From the NCBI GenBank assembly GCA_023436885.1, contig JAEZHI010000019.1, positions 1-64,000 on the forward strand: a DNA stretch of 64,000 nucleotides. Direction: 5' to 3'. The notes beneath the pieces are model-generated. The model worked only from the letters and a program-made list of their open reading frames with translations. It did no database searches and was not told the origin of the DNA. The stretch comes from Pseudomonadota bacterium (GTDB lineage: Bacteria > Pseudomonadota > Alphaproteobacteria > Rhizobiales > Pleomorphomonadaceae). The translations under genes were made by a program, and so were the position numbers. Positions 25,471 through 34,898 of this stretch are shown here, piece by piece; position 1 is the stretch's first letter, and every line of letters starts with the position of its first letter.

Positions 25471-26766
25471 TTGTCCAAGACCTTCGCCCCGCTCGCATCG
25501 TTATTGACCGGCATCGCCTTCCTTTTGTGCGGCAACGCGCTACTCGGCACAGTGATCCCCTTGCGGGGTCTCTACGAGCATTTCACGCCGGTCACCATTG
25601 GCTTGATGGGCTCGTCCTACAATCTTGGCTTCGTCGTCGGCTGCCTTGCCTGCCCTTACCTCATCTTGCGGGCGGGGCACATTCGCGCCTATTCGACGCT
25701 AGTGTCACTTGCCGCTGCCACGACGCTGGTCCACCCGATGGTCGTGGACCCGTGGGTGTGGATCGGCGCCCGATCGATTACCGGCTTTTGTCTTGCCGGT
25801 CTCTATCTGATCATTGAGAGCTGGCTCAACGATCGCGCCACCAACGATAACCGTGGCCTGATCATGAGCGTCTATATTGTGGTCAACTTCCTCACGACCA
25901 CCGCCGGCCAACTGATGATATTGCTGGCCCCGATTCAGAATTTTGAGCTGTTTGCCGCGGCCTCCCTGTTGGTTTCGCTGGCCGTCGTCCCGGTGGCGCT
26001 CACAACATCGGCGCAGCCCGCGCCCATTGCCATCGTGCAATTCCGGCCGCTGCGCCTTATGAAAGTCGCACCGGTCGGGTTGGTCGGTACCTTCATGATC
26101 GGTGTTGCAAACGGCGCATTCTGGTCGCTGGTGACCGTATTCGCCATTGGACGCGGTCTGTCGGCAAACGGAGCGGCCATTTTCCTCTCCATCGCCGTGA
26201 TCGGTGGCGCCCTGATGCAGTGGCCCGTCGGCAGGCTCTCCGACGCTTACGACCGCCGCCTGGTGCTTGCGGGCGTCATGGTTCTGGCAGCTCTGGCCAG
26301 CCTTCTTACTGTTCTCTTGCCGCTTGGCGTCGACGGCCTGTTTGTGATGGCCTTCCTCTTGGGAACGATGGTGCTCACCGGCTATTCGGTGGCCGCCGCC
26401 CATGCCTACGACCGTGCCGAAAAGTCGGCCTATGTGGAAATGGCGACCGGCGTCCTGCTCGCCAACGGTGTCGGAGCCGTCTTTGGACCGTTGATCGCAT
26501 CCTTCGCCATGGAGAGCTGGGGGAACAGCTTGCTGTTCGTCTTCATGGCCACCGTCGAGCTGATGCTTGCCGGCTTCATCGCACTGCGCTGGCGGATACG
26601 TCCCACTCGTCCGGACGATCCCAAGGACTCCTACGAGATATTTGCTACCGCGCCGGTCGGAGGCGCTATCCCGCCGGAGGCACCCGCGTACGACGACCCC
26701 ATCCTTCAGACGCCAGTGGTGCCGACAAGAGAATCAAAAGCCCCGGCTGAAGCCGATTCTCCCTAG
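25471..26766 (+). CDS. MFS transporter (YcaD-like)
   Basis: A 431-residue major-facilitator protein with about 12 predicted membrane helices. Blocks such as GTVIPLRGLYEHF, GSSYNLGFVVGCLACPYLI, GFCLAGLYLIIESWLNDRAT and NRGLIMSVYIVVNFLTTTAGQL resemble the YcaD subgroup of putative drug or sugar transporters. MQWPVGRLSDAYDRRLVL is the conserved loop between helices 8 and 9. The start is a TTG at 25471, which places the first helix about eight residues in; no suitable ATG precedes it. The C-terminal 50 residues are a Pro-rich cytoplasmic tail. Substrate unknown. Confidence 0.88.
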   Translation: MSKTFAPLASLLTGIAFLLCGNALLGTVIPLRGLYEHFTPVTIGLMGSSYNLGFVVGCLACPYLILRAGHIRAYSTLVSLAAATTLVHPMVVDPWVWIGARSITGFCLAGLYLIIESWLNDRATNDNRGLIMSVYIVVNFLTTTAGQLMILLAPIQNFELFAAASLLVSLAVVPVALTTSAQPAPIAIVQFRPLRLMKVAPVGLVGTFMIGVANGAFWSLVTVFAIGRGLSANGAAIFLSIAVIGGALMQWPVGRLSDAYDRRLVLAGVMVLAALASLLTVLLPLGVDGLFVMAFLLGTMVLTGYSVAAAHAYDRAEKSAYVEMATGVLLANGVGAVFGPLIASFAMESWGNSLLFVFMATVELMLAGFIALRWRIRPTRPDDPKDSYEIFATAPVGGAIPPEAPAYDDPILQTPVVPTRESKAPAEADSP

Positions 26767-26812
26767 ATCGCTCGTCCCAATGGACGCAGGCCGGTGATCC
26801 AGTTTTTGTTAT

Positions 26813-26859
26813 TGCATCGGATTGTCCGAAAACCGGATTCCACTTTTCGGTCCGATGCA
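26813..26859. repeat. Intergenic imperfect palindrome of rhizobial type
   Basis: TGCATCGGA (26813-26821) pairs with TCCGATGCA (26851-26859) and, inside, CCGAAAA (26826-26832) pairs with TTTTCGG (26844-26850). It sits between the MFS and tlyA genes. Palindromes with this core (CGAAAA...GGATTCC/CCGGATT...TTTTCGG) recur in intergenic DNA of many Hyphomicrobiales. I found one copy in the window. Confidence 0.7.
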
Positions 26860-26905
26860 CTGACAGAGCTTGCCAAAACCGGACGCCTGCCGCAAAAGCA
26901 GGCCC

Positions 26906-27640
26906 ATGGCAAGGATCCGCCTCGACCAGCTTCTCGTTGCCCGTGGCCTCACGGACAGTCGCGCTCGTGCGCGCGACGCCATTTTGCGCGGCCATGTGAC
27001 CGTGGCCGGTCGGCCGGCAGACAAGCCGGGCCTCACTGTCGAAGAGGATGCCGAGCTTTCGATATCCGATCCGGCTGCCGCCTATGTTTCGCGAGCCGCG
27101 CTAAAACTCGTGGCCGGTCTCGACCACTTCGGCTTTGATGTCAGCGGCCGGGACTGCCTGGATGTGGGGGCGTCGACCGGTGGGTTTACCGAGGTCCTGC
27201 TTCAGCGGGGCGCCGCCCGGGTCGTGGCGCTCGACGTCGGACATGGTCAGTTGCATCCGCGGATCGCTGAAGATCCGCGCGTGACTAACATTGAGGGTCT
27301 CAACGCCCGAGACCTCACCTTGGCCGACCTGCCCTTTCAGCCCGATATCATCGTGTCCGACGTATCCTTCATCTCGCTGACCTTGGCGCTGCCGCCGGCG
27401 CTCAGCTTGGCGCGGCGCCCTGCCCTTGGTGTTTTCCTCGTCAAGCCTCAATTCGAAGCGGGACGGCAGGCCATCGGCAAAGGCGGGATCGTTGACGAAG
27501 CCGTCGGGCGCGCTTCTGCCGACCGCGTGCGAGACTGGTTCGACGGTCGCGATGGTTGGCGTGTCCATGACCTCGTCCCGTCGCCCATTCTCGGCGGCGA
27601 CGGCAACCATGAATATCTTCTCGGAGCGAGCCTTGACTGA
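26906..27640 (+). CDS. tlyA: TlyA-family rRNA 2'-O-methyltransferase
   Basis: About 244 residues. An N-terminal S4 RNA-binding domain (RIRLDQLLVARGLTDSRARARDAI, then HVTVAGRPADKPG) precedes an FtsJ-type SAM methyltransferase domain with motif I CLDVGASTGGFTEVLLQRGA and the later ALDVGHGQLHPRI, IIVSDVSFISL and FLVKPQFEAG. Family members methylate ribose in 16S and/or 23S rRNA; some were once called hemolysins. ATG 26906 is used because it gives the usual MARIRLDQLL start. Its 3' end overlaps the following methyltransferase gene, so the two RNA-modification enzymes are probably made together. Confidence 0.93.
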   Translation: MARIRLDQLLVARGLTDSRARARDAILRGHVTVAGRPADKPGLTVEEDAELSISDPAAAYVSRAALKLVAGLDHFGFDVSGRDCLDVGASTGGFTEVLLQRGAARVVALDVGHGQLHPRIAEDPRVTNIEGLNARDLTLADLPFQPDIIVSDVSFISLTLALPPALSLARRPALGVFLVKPQFEAGRQAIGKGGIVDEAVGRASADRVRDWFDGRDGWRVHDLVPSPILGGDGNHEYLLGASLD

Positions 27641-28865
27641 ACTTGTGATCGACCGCCTCGGCCACCGCGGTGACGGCGTTGTCGTCCAGCCGGACGGGCG
27701 TCAGCTATTCGTGCCCTACACCTTGGCGGGCGAAACCGTCGACGTCGACCTCCAAGGCGGGGCGGCGCGGCTCAGCCGCGTGGTCACACCATCTGCCGAT
27801 CGGATCGAGCCGGCCTGCCGGCATTTTGGCACCTGTGGAGGCTGTCTGCTACAGCACGTCGCACCGGCACCTTACGCCGATTTCAAGCGGCGACTCGTTG
27901 TCGATGCGCTGGCCGATCGCGGGCTTTCGCCAGAGGTCGGCGAGACGCGCGTCGTCCCCACGCACTCCCGTCGTCGGGCCACCTTCGCCGGCATCATGGC
28001 CGGTCGCCACCCACTCGTCGGATTCAATGAGCGCGCCAGCCACCGCCTCGTGAGCCTTGAGGAGTGTCCGGTGCTAAAGCCGCAGCTTCTCGCCGCCCTG
28101 CCGGCGCTGACCGCACTGACCGGTCTTGTCGCTCTGCGCAAGGGCGGGCTCGATTTGACTGTGACACTTACCACCGGCGGTCTTGATGTGTCGGTCGCAG
28201 GCATTGCGGCGCGCGATGTCGATCGGCTGCGCCTGCCGCTCATCGAACTTGCTGCGCGCTTTGATCTTGCCCGTCTGTCCGCAGGCGGCGAAGCTATCGT
28301 TGAACGTCGCCCCGTGGTGCTCGACATAGATGGCGTCGCCGTCACGCTACCGCCCGGAGGCTTCCTGCAGGCGTCCGAAGAGGCCGAAGCGATCATGGGC
28401 GAACTGGTGACGGCCGCCATTCCAGCCAAGGCAAAGCGGGTAGCGGATCTATTCTCCGGCGTAGGCACCTTCGCATTGCGTCTCGCGCGAAAGGCTGAAG
28501 TCCTGGCCGCGGAAGGCGAGGCCGGCGCCGTGGCTGCCCTTGACCGCGCGGCGCGCGGCATGACCGGACGTCATCGGATTACAGCCGAGAAGAGAGATCT
28601 TGCCCGCCGTCCGCTCCTCGAAAAGGAGCTCGAGAAGATCGACGCCGTCGTGTTCGATCCGCCCAGGGCTGGAGCCGCCGAACAGAGCCAATGGCTGGCG
28701 CGATCGAAAGTACCGACCATTGTGGCCGTGTCCTGCAACCCGGCCACGCTGTCCCGCGACCTCAGGACGCTGGTCGACGGCGGCTATCGCATCGAGACAG
28801 TCACACCGGTAGACCAATTTCTCTGGTCGAGCCATGTGGAGGTGGTCGCGGTCCTTAAACGTTGA
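27609..28865 (+). CDS. RlmD/RumA-type uracil-5 RNA methyltransferase
   Basis: About 418 residues. An N-terminal TRAM-like segment (LVIDRLGHRGDGVVVQPDGRQLFVPYTLAGE) leads to an iron-sulfur cysteine cluster CRHFGTCGGC; ECPVLKP may supply the fourth Cys. The C-terminal SAM domain shows DLFSGVGTFALRLA, VFDPPRAGA and SCNPATLSRDL, the last holding the catalytic cysteine. It methylates uracil in 23S rRNA or tRNA; which site cannot be decided. ATG 27609 overlaps tlyA by 32 bases; a TTG at 27633 with GGAG six bases upstream is an equally good start and would give LTELVIDRL. Confidence 0.9.
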   Translation: MNIFSERALTELVIDRLGHRGDGVVVQPDGRQLFVPYTLAGETVDVDLQGGAARLSRVVTPSADRIEPACRHFGTCGGCLLQHVAPAPYADFKRRLVVDALADRGLSPEVGETRVVPTHSRRRATFAGIMAGRHPLVGFNERASHRLVSLEECPVLKPQLLAALPALTALTGLVALRKGGLDLTVTLTTGGLDVSVAGIAARDVDRLRLPLIELAARFDLARLSAGGEAIVERRPVVLDIDGVAVTLPPGGFLQASEEAEAIMGELVTAAIPAKAKRVADLFSGVGTFALRLARKAEVLAAEGEAGAVAALDRAARGMTGRHRITAEKRDLARRPLLEKELEKIDAVVFDPPRAGAAEQSQWLARSKVPTIVAVSCNPATLSRDLRTLVDGGYRIETVTPVDQFLWSSHVEVVAVLKR

Positions 28866-28891
28866 AATAGGCGCAGACGCAATAGAGACAT

Positions 28892-28928
28892 GAAAAGGGC
28901 CGGAGCGGCTTCCGCTCCAGCCCTTTTC
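28892..28928. terminator. Bidirectional terminator
   Basis: A long hairpin, GAAAAGGGC at 28892-28900 with GCCCTTTTC at 28920-28928 plus inner CGGAGCG/CGCTCC pairing, gives A-tract and T-tract flanks on both strands. It separates the convergent methyltransferase and ald genes. Confidence 0.9.
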
Positions 28929-28946
28929 TATTGGCAGATGTTACCG

Positions 28947-30062
28947 TCAGGCGAGCGCCTTGGCCGGGTCGAGGTAGGCCAGGCCGAGAGCGTCGCTCAC
29001 TGCCTTGTAGGTGATCTTGCCAGCGTGGACGTTGAGGCCATGGGCAAGGTGAATGTCGTCCTTGCAGGCCTGCTTCCAGCCCTTGTTGGCCAGCGCCAGA
29101 GCGAAGGGCAGCGTGGCATTGTTGAGAGCGAAGGTCGACGTGCGCGCGACGCCACCTGGCATGTTGGCGACGCAATAATGCACGACACCGCTCTCGATGT
29201 AGGTCGGATCGGAGTGGGTGGTGGCGCGCGAAGTCTCCGAAGCACCGCCTTGGTCGATGGCGACATCGACAAAAGCCGATCCCTTGGACATTGCGGCGAT
29301 CAGCTCGCGGCTGATCAGCTTGGGCGTACCGGCACCCGGAACCAGAACGGTGGATATGACAAGGTCGGCGCCGGTGACGAGATCGGCCACAGCGTCCTTG
29401 TTGGAGTGAGCCGTCTTGATGCGCACGCCGAAGGTGGCGACGGCGCGGCGCAGTGCGTCGATCGAATTGTCGACCAGCGTCACGTCGGCTCCCATGCCGA
29501 GGGCAACGTGGGTGGCATTGGTGCCGGCGACACCAGCGCCCAGGATCACCACCTTGGCCGGAGCGACGCCAGCCACGCCGCCGAGCAGAATGCCCTTGCC
29601 GCCAGCTGCATTCTCGAGCGCGGCGGCGCCCACCTGTGGAGCCATGCGACCGGCGACTTCCGACATCGGGGCCAATAGCGGCAGCGAACCGTTGGCCGCC
29701 GTCACCGTCTCGTAGGCGATGCAGGTGGCGCCGGACTTGACCAGATCTTCGGCCTGTTCCGGATCGGGAGCGAGATGGAGATAGGTGAAGAGCGTCTGGC
29801 CTTCGCGCAGCTTCTTGCGCTCGATAGCGAGGGGCTCCTTCACCTTGACGATCATGTCGGCCTTGGCGAAGATTTCGTCGGGGCTGTCGACAATGGCAGC
29901 GCCGGCCTTCACGTAAGCAGCGTCAGCGACACCGATACCGGCGCCAGCGTTCTTTTCGATGATGACCTTGTGTCCGGCAGCGACGAGTTCGCGAACGGAT
30001 GAGGGAACGAGGCCGACGCGGTCCTCATGATCCTTGATTTCTTTCGGCGTACCGACGAGCAT
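28947..30062 (-). CDS. ald: Alanine dehydrogenase
   Basis: A 371-residue NAD-dependent enzyme interconverting L-alanine and pyruvate plus ammonia, in the cytoplasm. The family N-terminus MLVGTPKEIKDHEDRVGLVP and VKVKEPLAIERKKLREGQTLFTYLHLA are plain, as are the NAD site VVILGAGVAGTNATHVALG, MAPQVGAAALENAAGGKGILLGG, and VDVAIDQGGASETSRATTHSDPTY. Full length. It is divergent from an Lrp/AsnC-family gene across 167 bases, a layout in which that regulator commonly activates ald in response to alanine. Confidence 0.97.
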   Translation of the reverse strand: MLVGTPKEIKDHEDRVGLVPSSVRELVAAGHKVIIEKNAGAGIGVADAAYVKAGAAIVDSPDEIFAKADMIVKVKEPLAIERKKLREGQTLFTYLHLAPDPEQAEDLVKSGATCIAYETVTAANGSLPLLAPMSEVAGRMAPQVGAAALENAAGGKGILLGGVAGVAPAKVVILGAGVAGTNATHVALGMGADVTLVDNSIDALRRAVATFGVRIKTAHSNKDAVADLVTGADLVISTVLVPGAGTPKLISRELIAAMSKGSAFVDVAIDQGGASETSRATTHSDPTYIESGVVHYCVANMPGGVARTSTFALNNATLPFALALANKGWKQACKDDIHLAHGLNVHAGKITYKAVSDALGLAYLDPAKALA

Positions 30063-30229
30063 TTTTGTTATCCCCTGCTGGATCCGCCACCGGGTTTGGT
30101 CCCGGCTTGGCGTGATGGCGCATATTTGGCCAATCTTGACGCAATTTCTTGCACTGATTCAGCAGACTATGGTCGAAAAACGGCATAATATTTCGTCCTT
30201 CGCCCCTTGAAACGCAGGAAATTTCACCC

Positions 30230-30688
30230 ATGCGCCTCGACGTGACGGATCGTGCGATCCTGACCGCCTTGCAAGACAATGCCCGACCGACCAACGCCGA
30301 GCTCGCGGATCGGGTCCACCTCTCAGCCTCGGCATGCCTAAGGCGCACGCGCCTTCTGGAGGAAAGCGGACTGATAGCCCGTATCGTCGCGCTGCTTGAC
30401 CCGCGAATAGCCGGGGTTCCCGGCACCGCTTATGTTTCCGTAACGCTCGATAGCCAGGGACGGGCCTCGCTGGACAAGTTCGAGGCCGCCGTGCGCGTGA
30501 TACCCGAAATCACCGAGTGCTATCTTCTGGCCGGTCAGCACGATTACTTGCTGCGCGTCGTCTATCGAGACGCAGCCGATCTCGAGCGCATCCACAGCGA
30601 GATATTGACGCCCTTGCCGGGCGTCGTGCGCGTTCAGTCGCAACTGACGCTCCGGACCGTGAAGCGATCGACCAAGCTTCCAATCTGA
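30230..30688 (+). CDS. Lrp/AsnC-family regulator, likely of ald
   Basis: A 152-residue Lrp-type protein. The N-terminal helix-turn-helix (LDVTDRAILTALQDNARPTNAELADRVHLSASACLRRTRLLEESG) is followed by the RAM effector-binding domain (AYVSVTLDSQGRASLDKFEAAVRVIPEITECYLLAGQHDYLLRVV in outline). Such regulators sense amino acids as octamers. The divergent partner is ald, so alanine is the probable effector and ald the probable target. The intergenic region has no obvious repeated operator that I can point to with confidence. Confidence 0.92.
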   Translation: MRLDVTDRAILTALQDNARPTNAELADRVHLSASACLRRTRLLEESGLIARIVALLDPRIAGVPGTAYVSVTLDSQGRASLDKFEAAVRVIPEITECYLLAGQHDYLLRVVYRDAADLERIHSEILTPLPGVVRVQSQLTLRTVKRSTKLPI

Positions 30689-30707
30689 AACGAGCCCTTT
30701 AAAGCAA

Positions 30708-30732
30708 AAAGCCGATCGCAAGGACCGGCTTT
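30708..30732. terminator. Terminator between lrp-type and chemoreceptor genes
   Basis: AAAGCCG (30708-30714) pairs with CGGCTTT (30726-30732), with A-rich and T-rich flanks, between two convergent genes. Probably works in both directions. Confidence 0.75.
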
Positions 30733-30755
30733 CGGGCTTTGGATGTGGCGAGGTT

Positions 30756-32882
30756 TCAGGCTGCAGTCACCCGTTGAAGGAAATCGGCGAGCAAGCCCTC
30801 CAGCGCCTTGGTCTCCCGTTCGACATCCGACGCGCTGTCCTTCACCGACTGCGCCGAGCGGGTCGTTGCATCGGCGGCGCTCGCCACGCGCTCGACAATG
30901 CCGAGCACCGAACCTGTAGCCGAGGCGGCAGCATGGACGTTGCCACTGATCGAGGTGGTTGCCTCGCTCTGCTGGCCCATGGCGTCGGCCATGGCGACGG
31001 TATAGCGATTGACGGTCGCCATGGTGTCGGTGATCGCCTGGATGGCCTCGGCAGCCTCTTCCGATGAGGTCTGGATGGCGGCGATCTGATGGGAGATTTC
31101 CTCGGTCGCCTTGGCGGTCTGACCAGCGAGGTTTTTCACCTCGGAGGCGACCACGGCAAAGCCCTTGCCGGCATCGCCAGCCCGCGCCGCCTCAATGGTG
31201 GCGTTGAGCGCCAGAAGGTTGGTCTGGCCGGCGATCGACTGGATCAGCGTGACGATCTTGCCGATTTCCTCGGACGCCACGCGAAGGCCGCCCACCTTGG
31301 CATTGGCGGCATTGGCGCCTTGGGTGGCGCTCTCTACCACATCGCGGGCAGCATTGACCTGCGTACCGAGGTTGCGGATCGATGCATCCAGCTCCTCAGC
31401 AGCGGCAGCGACCGAACCGACCGAACCGGACGCCGTCGAAGAAGCATGCGCGGCCTCGCCAGTGCGAACCGTCGTCTCCTCGGCAACCTGCGTCAGGTCG
31501 GCGGCGGTGGCGGTCATGTCGGCCATGCGGCGAGCAACCGCTTCGATGGTCTTGTGAACCTCGGTTCGGAACTCGGTGACCAGGCGATCGACCTCCTGCT
31601 GGCGGTTCTCGCGCCGACGCCCTTCTTCGATCTGCTGTTCCTCGAGCCGCAAGCGCTCGATCGCAGCAATGCGGAACACGTCGACGGCGCGCGCCAGATC
31701 GCCGATTTCATCTTTGCGATCGCGGCCAGACAGCTCGGTATCGAGTTCGCCGGCGCCCAGGCGCCGAACATCTGTGGCCAGTGTCGCCAGAGGCTTCGTC
31801 AGTCGACGCGTCAGAAACACCGCCACTCCACCGACCAAGACCAAAACCGCAGCAGCGACGGCGACGAGGATGAGCGTCAGCCGCTTGACCGGGGCCAAGG
31901 CGGCCGTGCGGTCATGCAGAGAGAGAACCTCCCAGCCGGGGCGCACCTCAGCCAAAGCGGCAAGCTCCACGACGCCAGGATCGATTTCCGCCGCGAATAC
32001 CTGGCCCTCGGTAGCCTTGTTCAGGCTCGACGCGAGATCGATGCGCATCTCTCCCTTGGAGGTCTGGCCGAAGGTGAAGGCCGAGCCGGACTCCTTTGAC
32101 ACGAGGAGCGAACGGCCGGTTTCGCCAAGGCCAGTCTTGTCGGTCAGAAGCTTGGCGGCCTGCCCCATGTTGACGCGCAGCGCCACCACGGCAACGAAGC
32201 GGCCTTCCATGATCACCGGCGCGACGAAGTAACTGCTGAGGCCGACGGAGTTCGACGGATCGGGCATGAAGCTAGTGAAGGCCGGCTTGAGCGCGGCAGG
32301 CTTGGCACCTGGTGCCGGAATCATCGCCTTGACTACGTCGACCAACGCCGGCTTGCCCTTGGCGTCCGTGATGCGGCGGCCGAACAGATCATCCTTGGCG
32401 TAAGAATAGTAGGCTCTGCCGCCGTCATCGAACAGCACGAGATCGTCAAAGCCCGTGTCGCGGAGAGCTGAAGCAACCGCCTTGTGACCCGTCGCGTGGT
32501 AGATGAAATAGCGCTCCGACGTGTCGTTGACGGACGTCATCTCTTCGCGATGCTGCGGGTTGGGGTTGCCGTCGACAAACACCTGCCGTAGGCGAGCGCC
32601 CGGGTCGTCGTCGAGGAGCTGGTTCCAGGCGCTGCTGAACTCGCGGGCCGACTCCTGAAGGGCCGAGGCTGAGGCAACGGCGGCAGCCTGACTGGAAAGG
32701 CTATCCATCCAGGCTTGCAACGCAGCGGCGCGTGCACCGGCGGCCGTGACGATGGCTTCGCCCGAGAGATCCGTGACGGTCTGCTCGGCCATCCGCTGCG
32801 TGGCGAATGTCAACGCCGCGGCCAGCACCAGCGCGGACGCCAGCACGACGAAAACTATTCTCCCCGTGAACGACTTCAGCAT
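30756..32882 (-). CDS. Methyl-accepting chemotaxis protein with periplasmic sensor
   Basis: About 708 residues from ATG 32882 (GGGGAC upstream). Membrane helix 1 lies at 8-28; the periplasmic region from about 35 to 330 is Cache-like (LQAWMDSLSSQAAAVASA, then FDDGGRAYYSYAKDDLFGR and FVAPVIMEGRFVAVVALRVN). Helix 2 is at about 335-357, a HAMP domain follows (RRLTKPLATLATDVRRLGAGELDTEL in outline), and the C-terminal signalling hairpin includes IVTLIQSIAGQTNLLALNATIEAARAGDAGKGFAVVA-type sequence and VKNLAGQTAKATEEI. It should bind CheW/CheA at the pole and steer the flagellar motor. The ligand is unknown; no che genes are in the window. Confidence 0.93.
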   Translation of the reverse strand: MLKSFTGRIVFVVLASALVLAAALTFATQRMAEQTVTDLSGEAIVTAAGARAAALQAWMDSLSSQAAAVASASALQESAREFSSAWNQLLDDDPGARLRQVFVDGNPNPQHREEMTSVNDTSERYFIYHATGHKAVASALRDTGFDDLVLFDDGGRAYYSYAKDDLFGRRITDAKGKPALVDVVKAMIPAPGAKPAALKPAFTSFMPDPSNSVGLSSYFVAPVIMEGRFVAVVALRVNMGQAAKLLTDKTGLGETGRSLLVSKESGSAFTFGQTSKGEMRIDLASSLNKATEGQVFAAEIDPGVVELAALAEVRPGWEVLSLHDRTAALAPVKRLTLILVAVAAAVLVLVGGVAVFLTRRLTKPLATLATDVRRLGAGELDTELSGRDRKDEIGDLARAVDVFRIAAIERLRLEEQQIEEGRRRENRQQEVDRLVTEFRTEVHKTIEAVARRMADMTATAADLTQVAEETTVRTGEAAHASSTASGSVGSVAAAAEELDASIRNLGTQVNAARDVVESATQGANAANAKVGGLRVASEEIGKIVTLIQSIAGQTNLLALNATIEAARAGDAGKGFAVVASEVKNLAGQTAKATEEISHQIAAIQTSSEEAAEAIQAITDTMATVNRYTVAMADAMGQQSEATTSISGNVHAAASATGSVLGIVERVASAADATTRSAQSVKDSASDVERETKALEGLLADFLQRVTAA

Positions 32883-33103
32883 GCGTGTCCCCGCTAAGTT
32901 GGCGCGGGACCGCCTGTTTTCGCGATACCGGATCTCTGATCGGACATTTGATCGCCCGTCATGACCGGCAGACCGGCTCGGCTTTCGCCGGCAACTGGTC
33001 CCCGCCTCACTGATACTTTCGTCTTGGTTTGTGCGCGGTGGCCCGTAAACAAGCCGTAAAGCGAGTATGAAGATTTCGCGATATCCAGAAGATTGCAAAG
33101 CTT

Positions 33104-33625
33104 CTACGGAAATTTCTCGCATGGGCCAGCAAGCGACAGCTCAAAACGATGCACGACGTGCTGCCGCTGACCGAATACGTGTGGGCCGCTCGTCCGTGTG
33201 AGCGTGAAGCCCTGCCTTTCCCAGAAGGCACGCGCCCGCGTGTTGGCTTCGATGACGCCGACCAGCAAACGCGAGGCGCCGTGCAAGCGGGCAATACGCT
33301 GCACCTCTGCGAAGATGGTCTCGCCCAAGCCTCTGCCACGCGACTCTGGAACCAGAAGAAGCAGGCCAAGATAGGCGTCGTCGGGATCGGGGTATCCGTA
33401 AGCCAGATCGCCGATGGCGACGAGCCCACCATCGTTGTCGGTGACGCCAAACTTGAAAGGCGCTTCCGATCCCGCCGGCGGCTGGTCATCGAAGAAAGCC
33501 TGCGCGGCTAAATCCGGACAAAGCCCGCTCTCAAGGGCGAGATAGTCGGCCGCGCGATCGTAGATAGCAGCCACGGCACCAAGGTCGCGTTCCCGATCGA
33601 GCGGCTCCAGAGCAATGGCAGACAT
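33104..33625 (-). CDS. GNAT-family N-acetyltransferase
   Basis: About 173 residues from ATG 33625; an in-frame TTG at 33655 overlaps aroC. The acetyl-CoA site is seen as LVPESRGRGLGETIFAEVQRIA, preceded by the beta strand AYLGLLLL, and the C-terminal part LLVGVIEANTRARAFWERQGFTLTRTSG is typical of GNAT enzymes acting on small molecules or proteins. It lies ten bases after the aroC stop on the same strand and may be co-transcribed with it. Substrate unknown. Confidence 0.88.
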   Translation of the reverse strand: MSAIALEPLDRERDLGAVAAIYDRAADYLALESGLCPDLAAQAFFDDQPPAGSEAPFKFGVTDNDGGLVAIGDLAYGYPDPDDAYLGLLLLVPESRGRGLGETIFAEVQRIARLHGASRLLVGVIEANTRARAFWERQGFTLTRTSGPHVFGQRQHVVHRFELSLAGPCEKFP

Positions 33626-33635
33626 GGAGAGGTTG

Positions 33636-34754
33636 TCAGCGAAGTGGGAAGGCAATCGCCCCGTCCCGGCCGGTCTGAGCGCGGTGGCGAAGCTTGTGAT
33701 CTGCCAGCACCAGCGCCATCATGGCTTCCCCCACCGGTACGGCACGGATGCCGACGCAAGGGTCATGACGACCACGCGTCATGACCTCGACATCCTGACC
33801 AGCCGACGACACGGAATGACGGTCCGTGAGGATCGACGAGGTCGGCTTGACGGCAAAGCGTGCGACGACCGGCTGGCCGGTCGAGATGCCGCCGAGAATG
33901 CCGCCGGCATGATTGGACATATGCAGGATGGTGCCGTCGTTGCCCATGCGCATCTCGTCAGCGTTAGCCTCGCCGGTCAGTTCGGCAGCCGCAAAACCCT
34001 CGCCGATCTCGACACCCTTCACCGCATTGATGGACATCATCGCCGAAGCAAGGTCCTGGTCGAGCTTGCCATAGATCGGCGCGCCCCAGCCGGCCGGCAC
34101 GCCCTCGGCCACCACCTCGATCACAGCACCAACCGAGGACCCGGCCTTGCGGATGCGGTCGAGATAGGCCTCGAAACGCGGCACGGCCTGAGGGTCAGGG
34201 CAGAAGAAGGGATTGTCATTGACAGTGTTCCAATCCCAGTTGGCACGATCGATCTTCTCGGTGCCAACCTGAACAAGCGCGCCACGAATGGTGACGCCTT
34301 CGATCACCTGGCGCGCCACCGCGCCAGCGGCAACGCGCGCCGCCGTCTCGCGGGCCGATGAACGGCCACCGCCACGGTAATCGCGAATGCCATATTTGAG
34401 ATCGTAGGCAACATCGGCATGGCCCGGACGATACTTGTCGCGAATATCGCCGTAGTCTTTGGACCGCTGATCGGTGTTGCGGATCAGGAGGGAGATCGGA
34501 GTCCCGGTTGTCACCGGACCGCCGGTGCGGTCGTCCTCGAACACACCTGACAGGATCTCGACGAGATCATCCTCGCGACGTTGCGTCACAAAGCGCGACT
34601 GCCCCGGCTTGCGGCGATCGAGGAAGGTCTGGATGAACTCGGCCGTCAAAGGCAGTCCCGGCGGACAACCATCGACAACCACGCCCAGAGCGGGACCATG
34701 GCTTTCGCCCCAGGTGGTGATGCGGAAGAGATGTCCGAAACTGTTGTGCGACAT
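33636..34754 (-). CDS. aroC: Chorismate synthase
   Basis: A 372-residue enzyme that eliminates phosphate from 5-enolpyruvylshikimate-3-phosphate to give chorismate, using reduced FMN; the last common step of aromatic amino-acid and folate synthesis. Start at ATG 34754 yields MSHNSFGHLFRITTWGESHG, the family N-terminus. Other motifs are VVDGCPPGLPL, RRKPGQSRFVTQRREDD, PGHADVAYDLKYGIRDYRGGGRSSARETA (in part) and NHAGGILGGISTGQPVV with RHDPCVGIRAVPV near the end. It is divergent from rnhB. Confidence 0.97.
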   Translation of the reverse strand: MSHNSFGHLFRITTWGESHGPALGVVVDGCPPGLPLTAEFIQTFLDRRKPGQSRFVTQRREDDLVEILSGVFEDDRTGGPVTTGTPISLLIRNTDQRSKDYGDIRDKYRPGHADVAYDLKYGIRDYRGGGRSSARETAARVAAGAVARQVIEGVTIRGALVQVGTEKIDRANWDWNTVNDNPFFCPDPQAVPRFEAYLDRIRKAGSSVGAVIEVVAEGVPAGWGAPIYGKLDQDLASAMMSINAVKGVEIGEGFAAAELTGEANADEMRMGNDGTILHMSNHAGGILGGISTGQPVVARFAVKPTSSILTDRHSVSSAGQDVEVMTRGRHDPCVGIRAVPVGEAMMALVLADHKLRHRAQTGRDGAIAFPLR

Positions 34755-34898
34755 CGAATAGCCCGGCAATGAGTGAGCGGCCGCAACCGCGACGATCTGG
34801 GATTTCTCTTATGGGGCGCAGACGCCGACGTCAAATGACCAACGTTGGCCAAACTGCCGTATCATGGTCAGCGCATCGATTCGTCACTCGCCAAGCTC

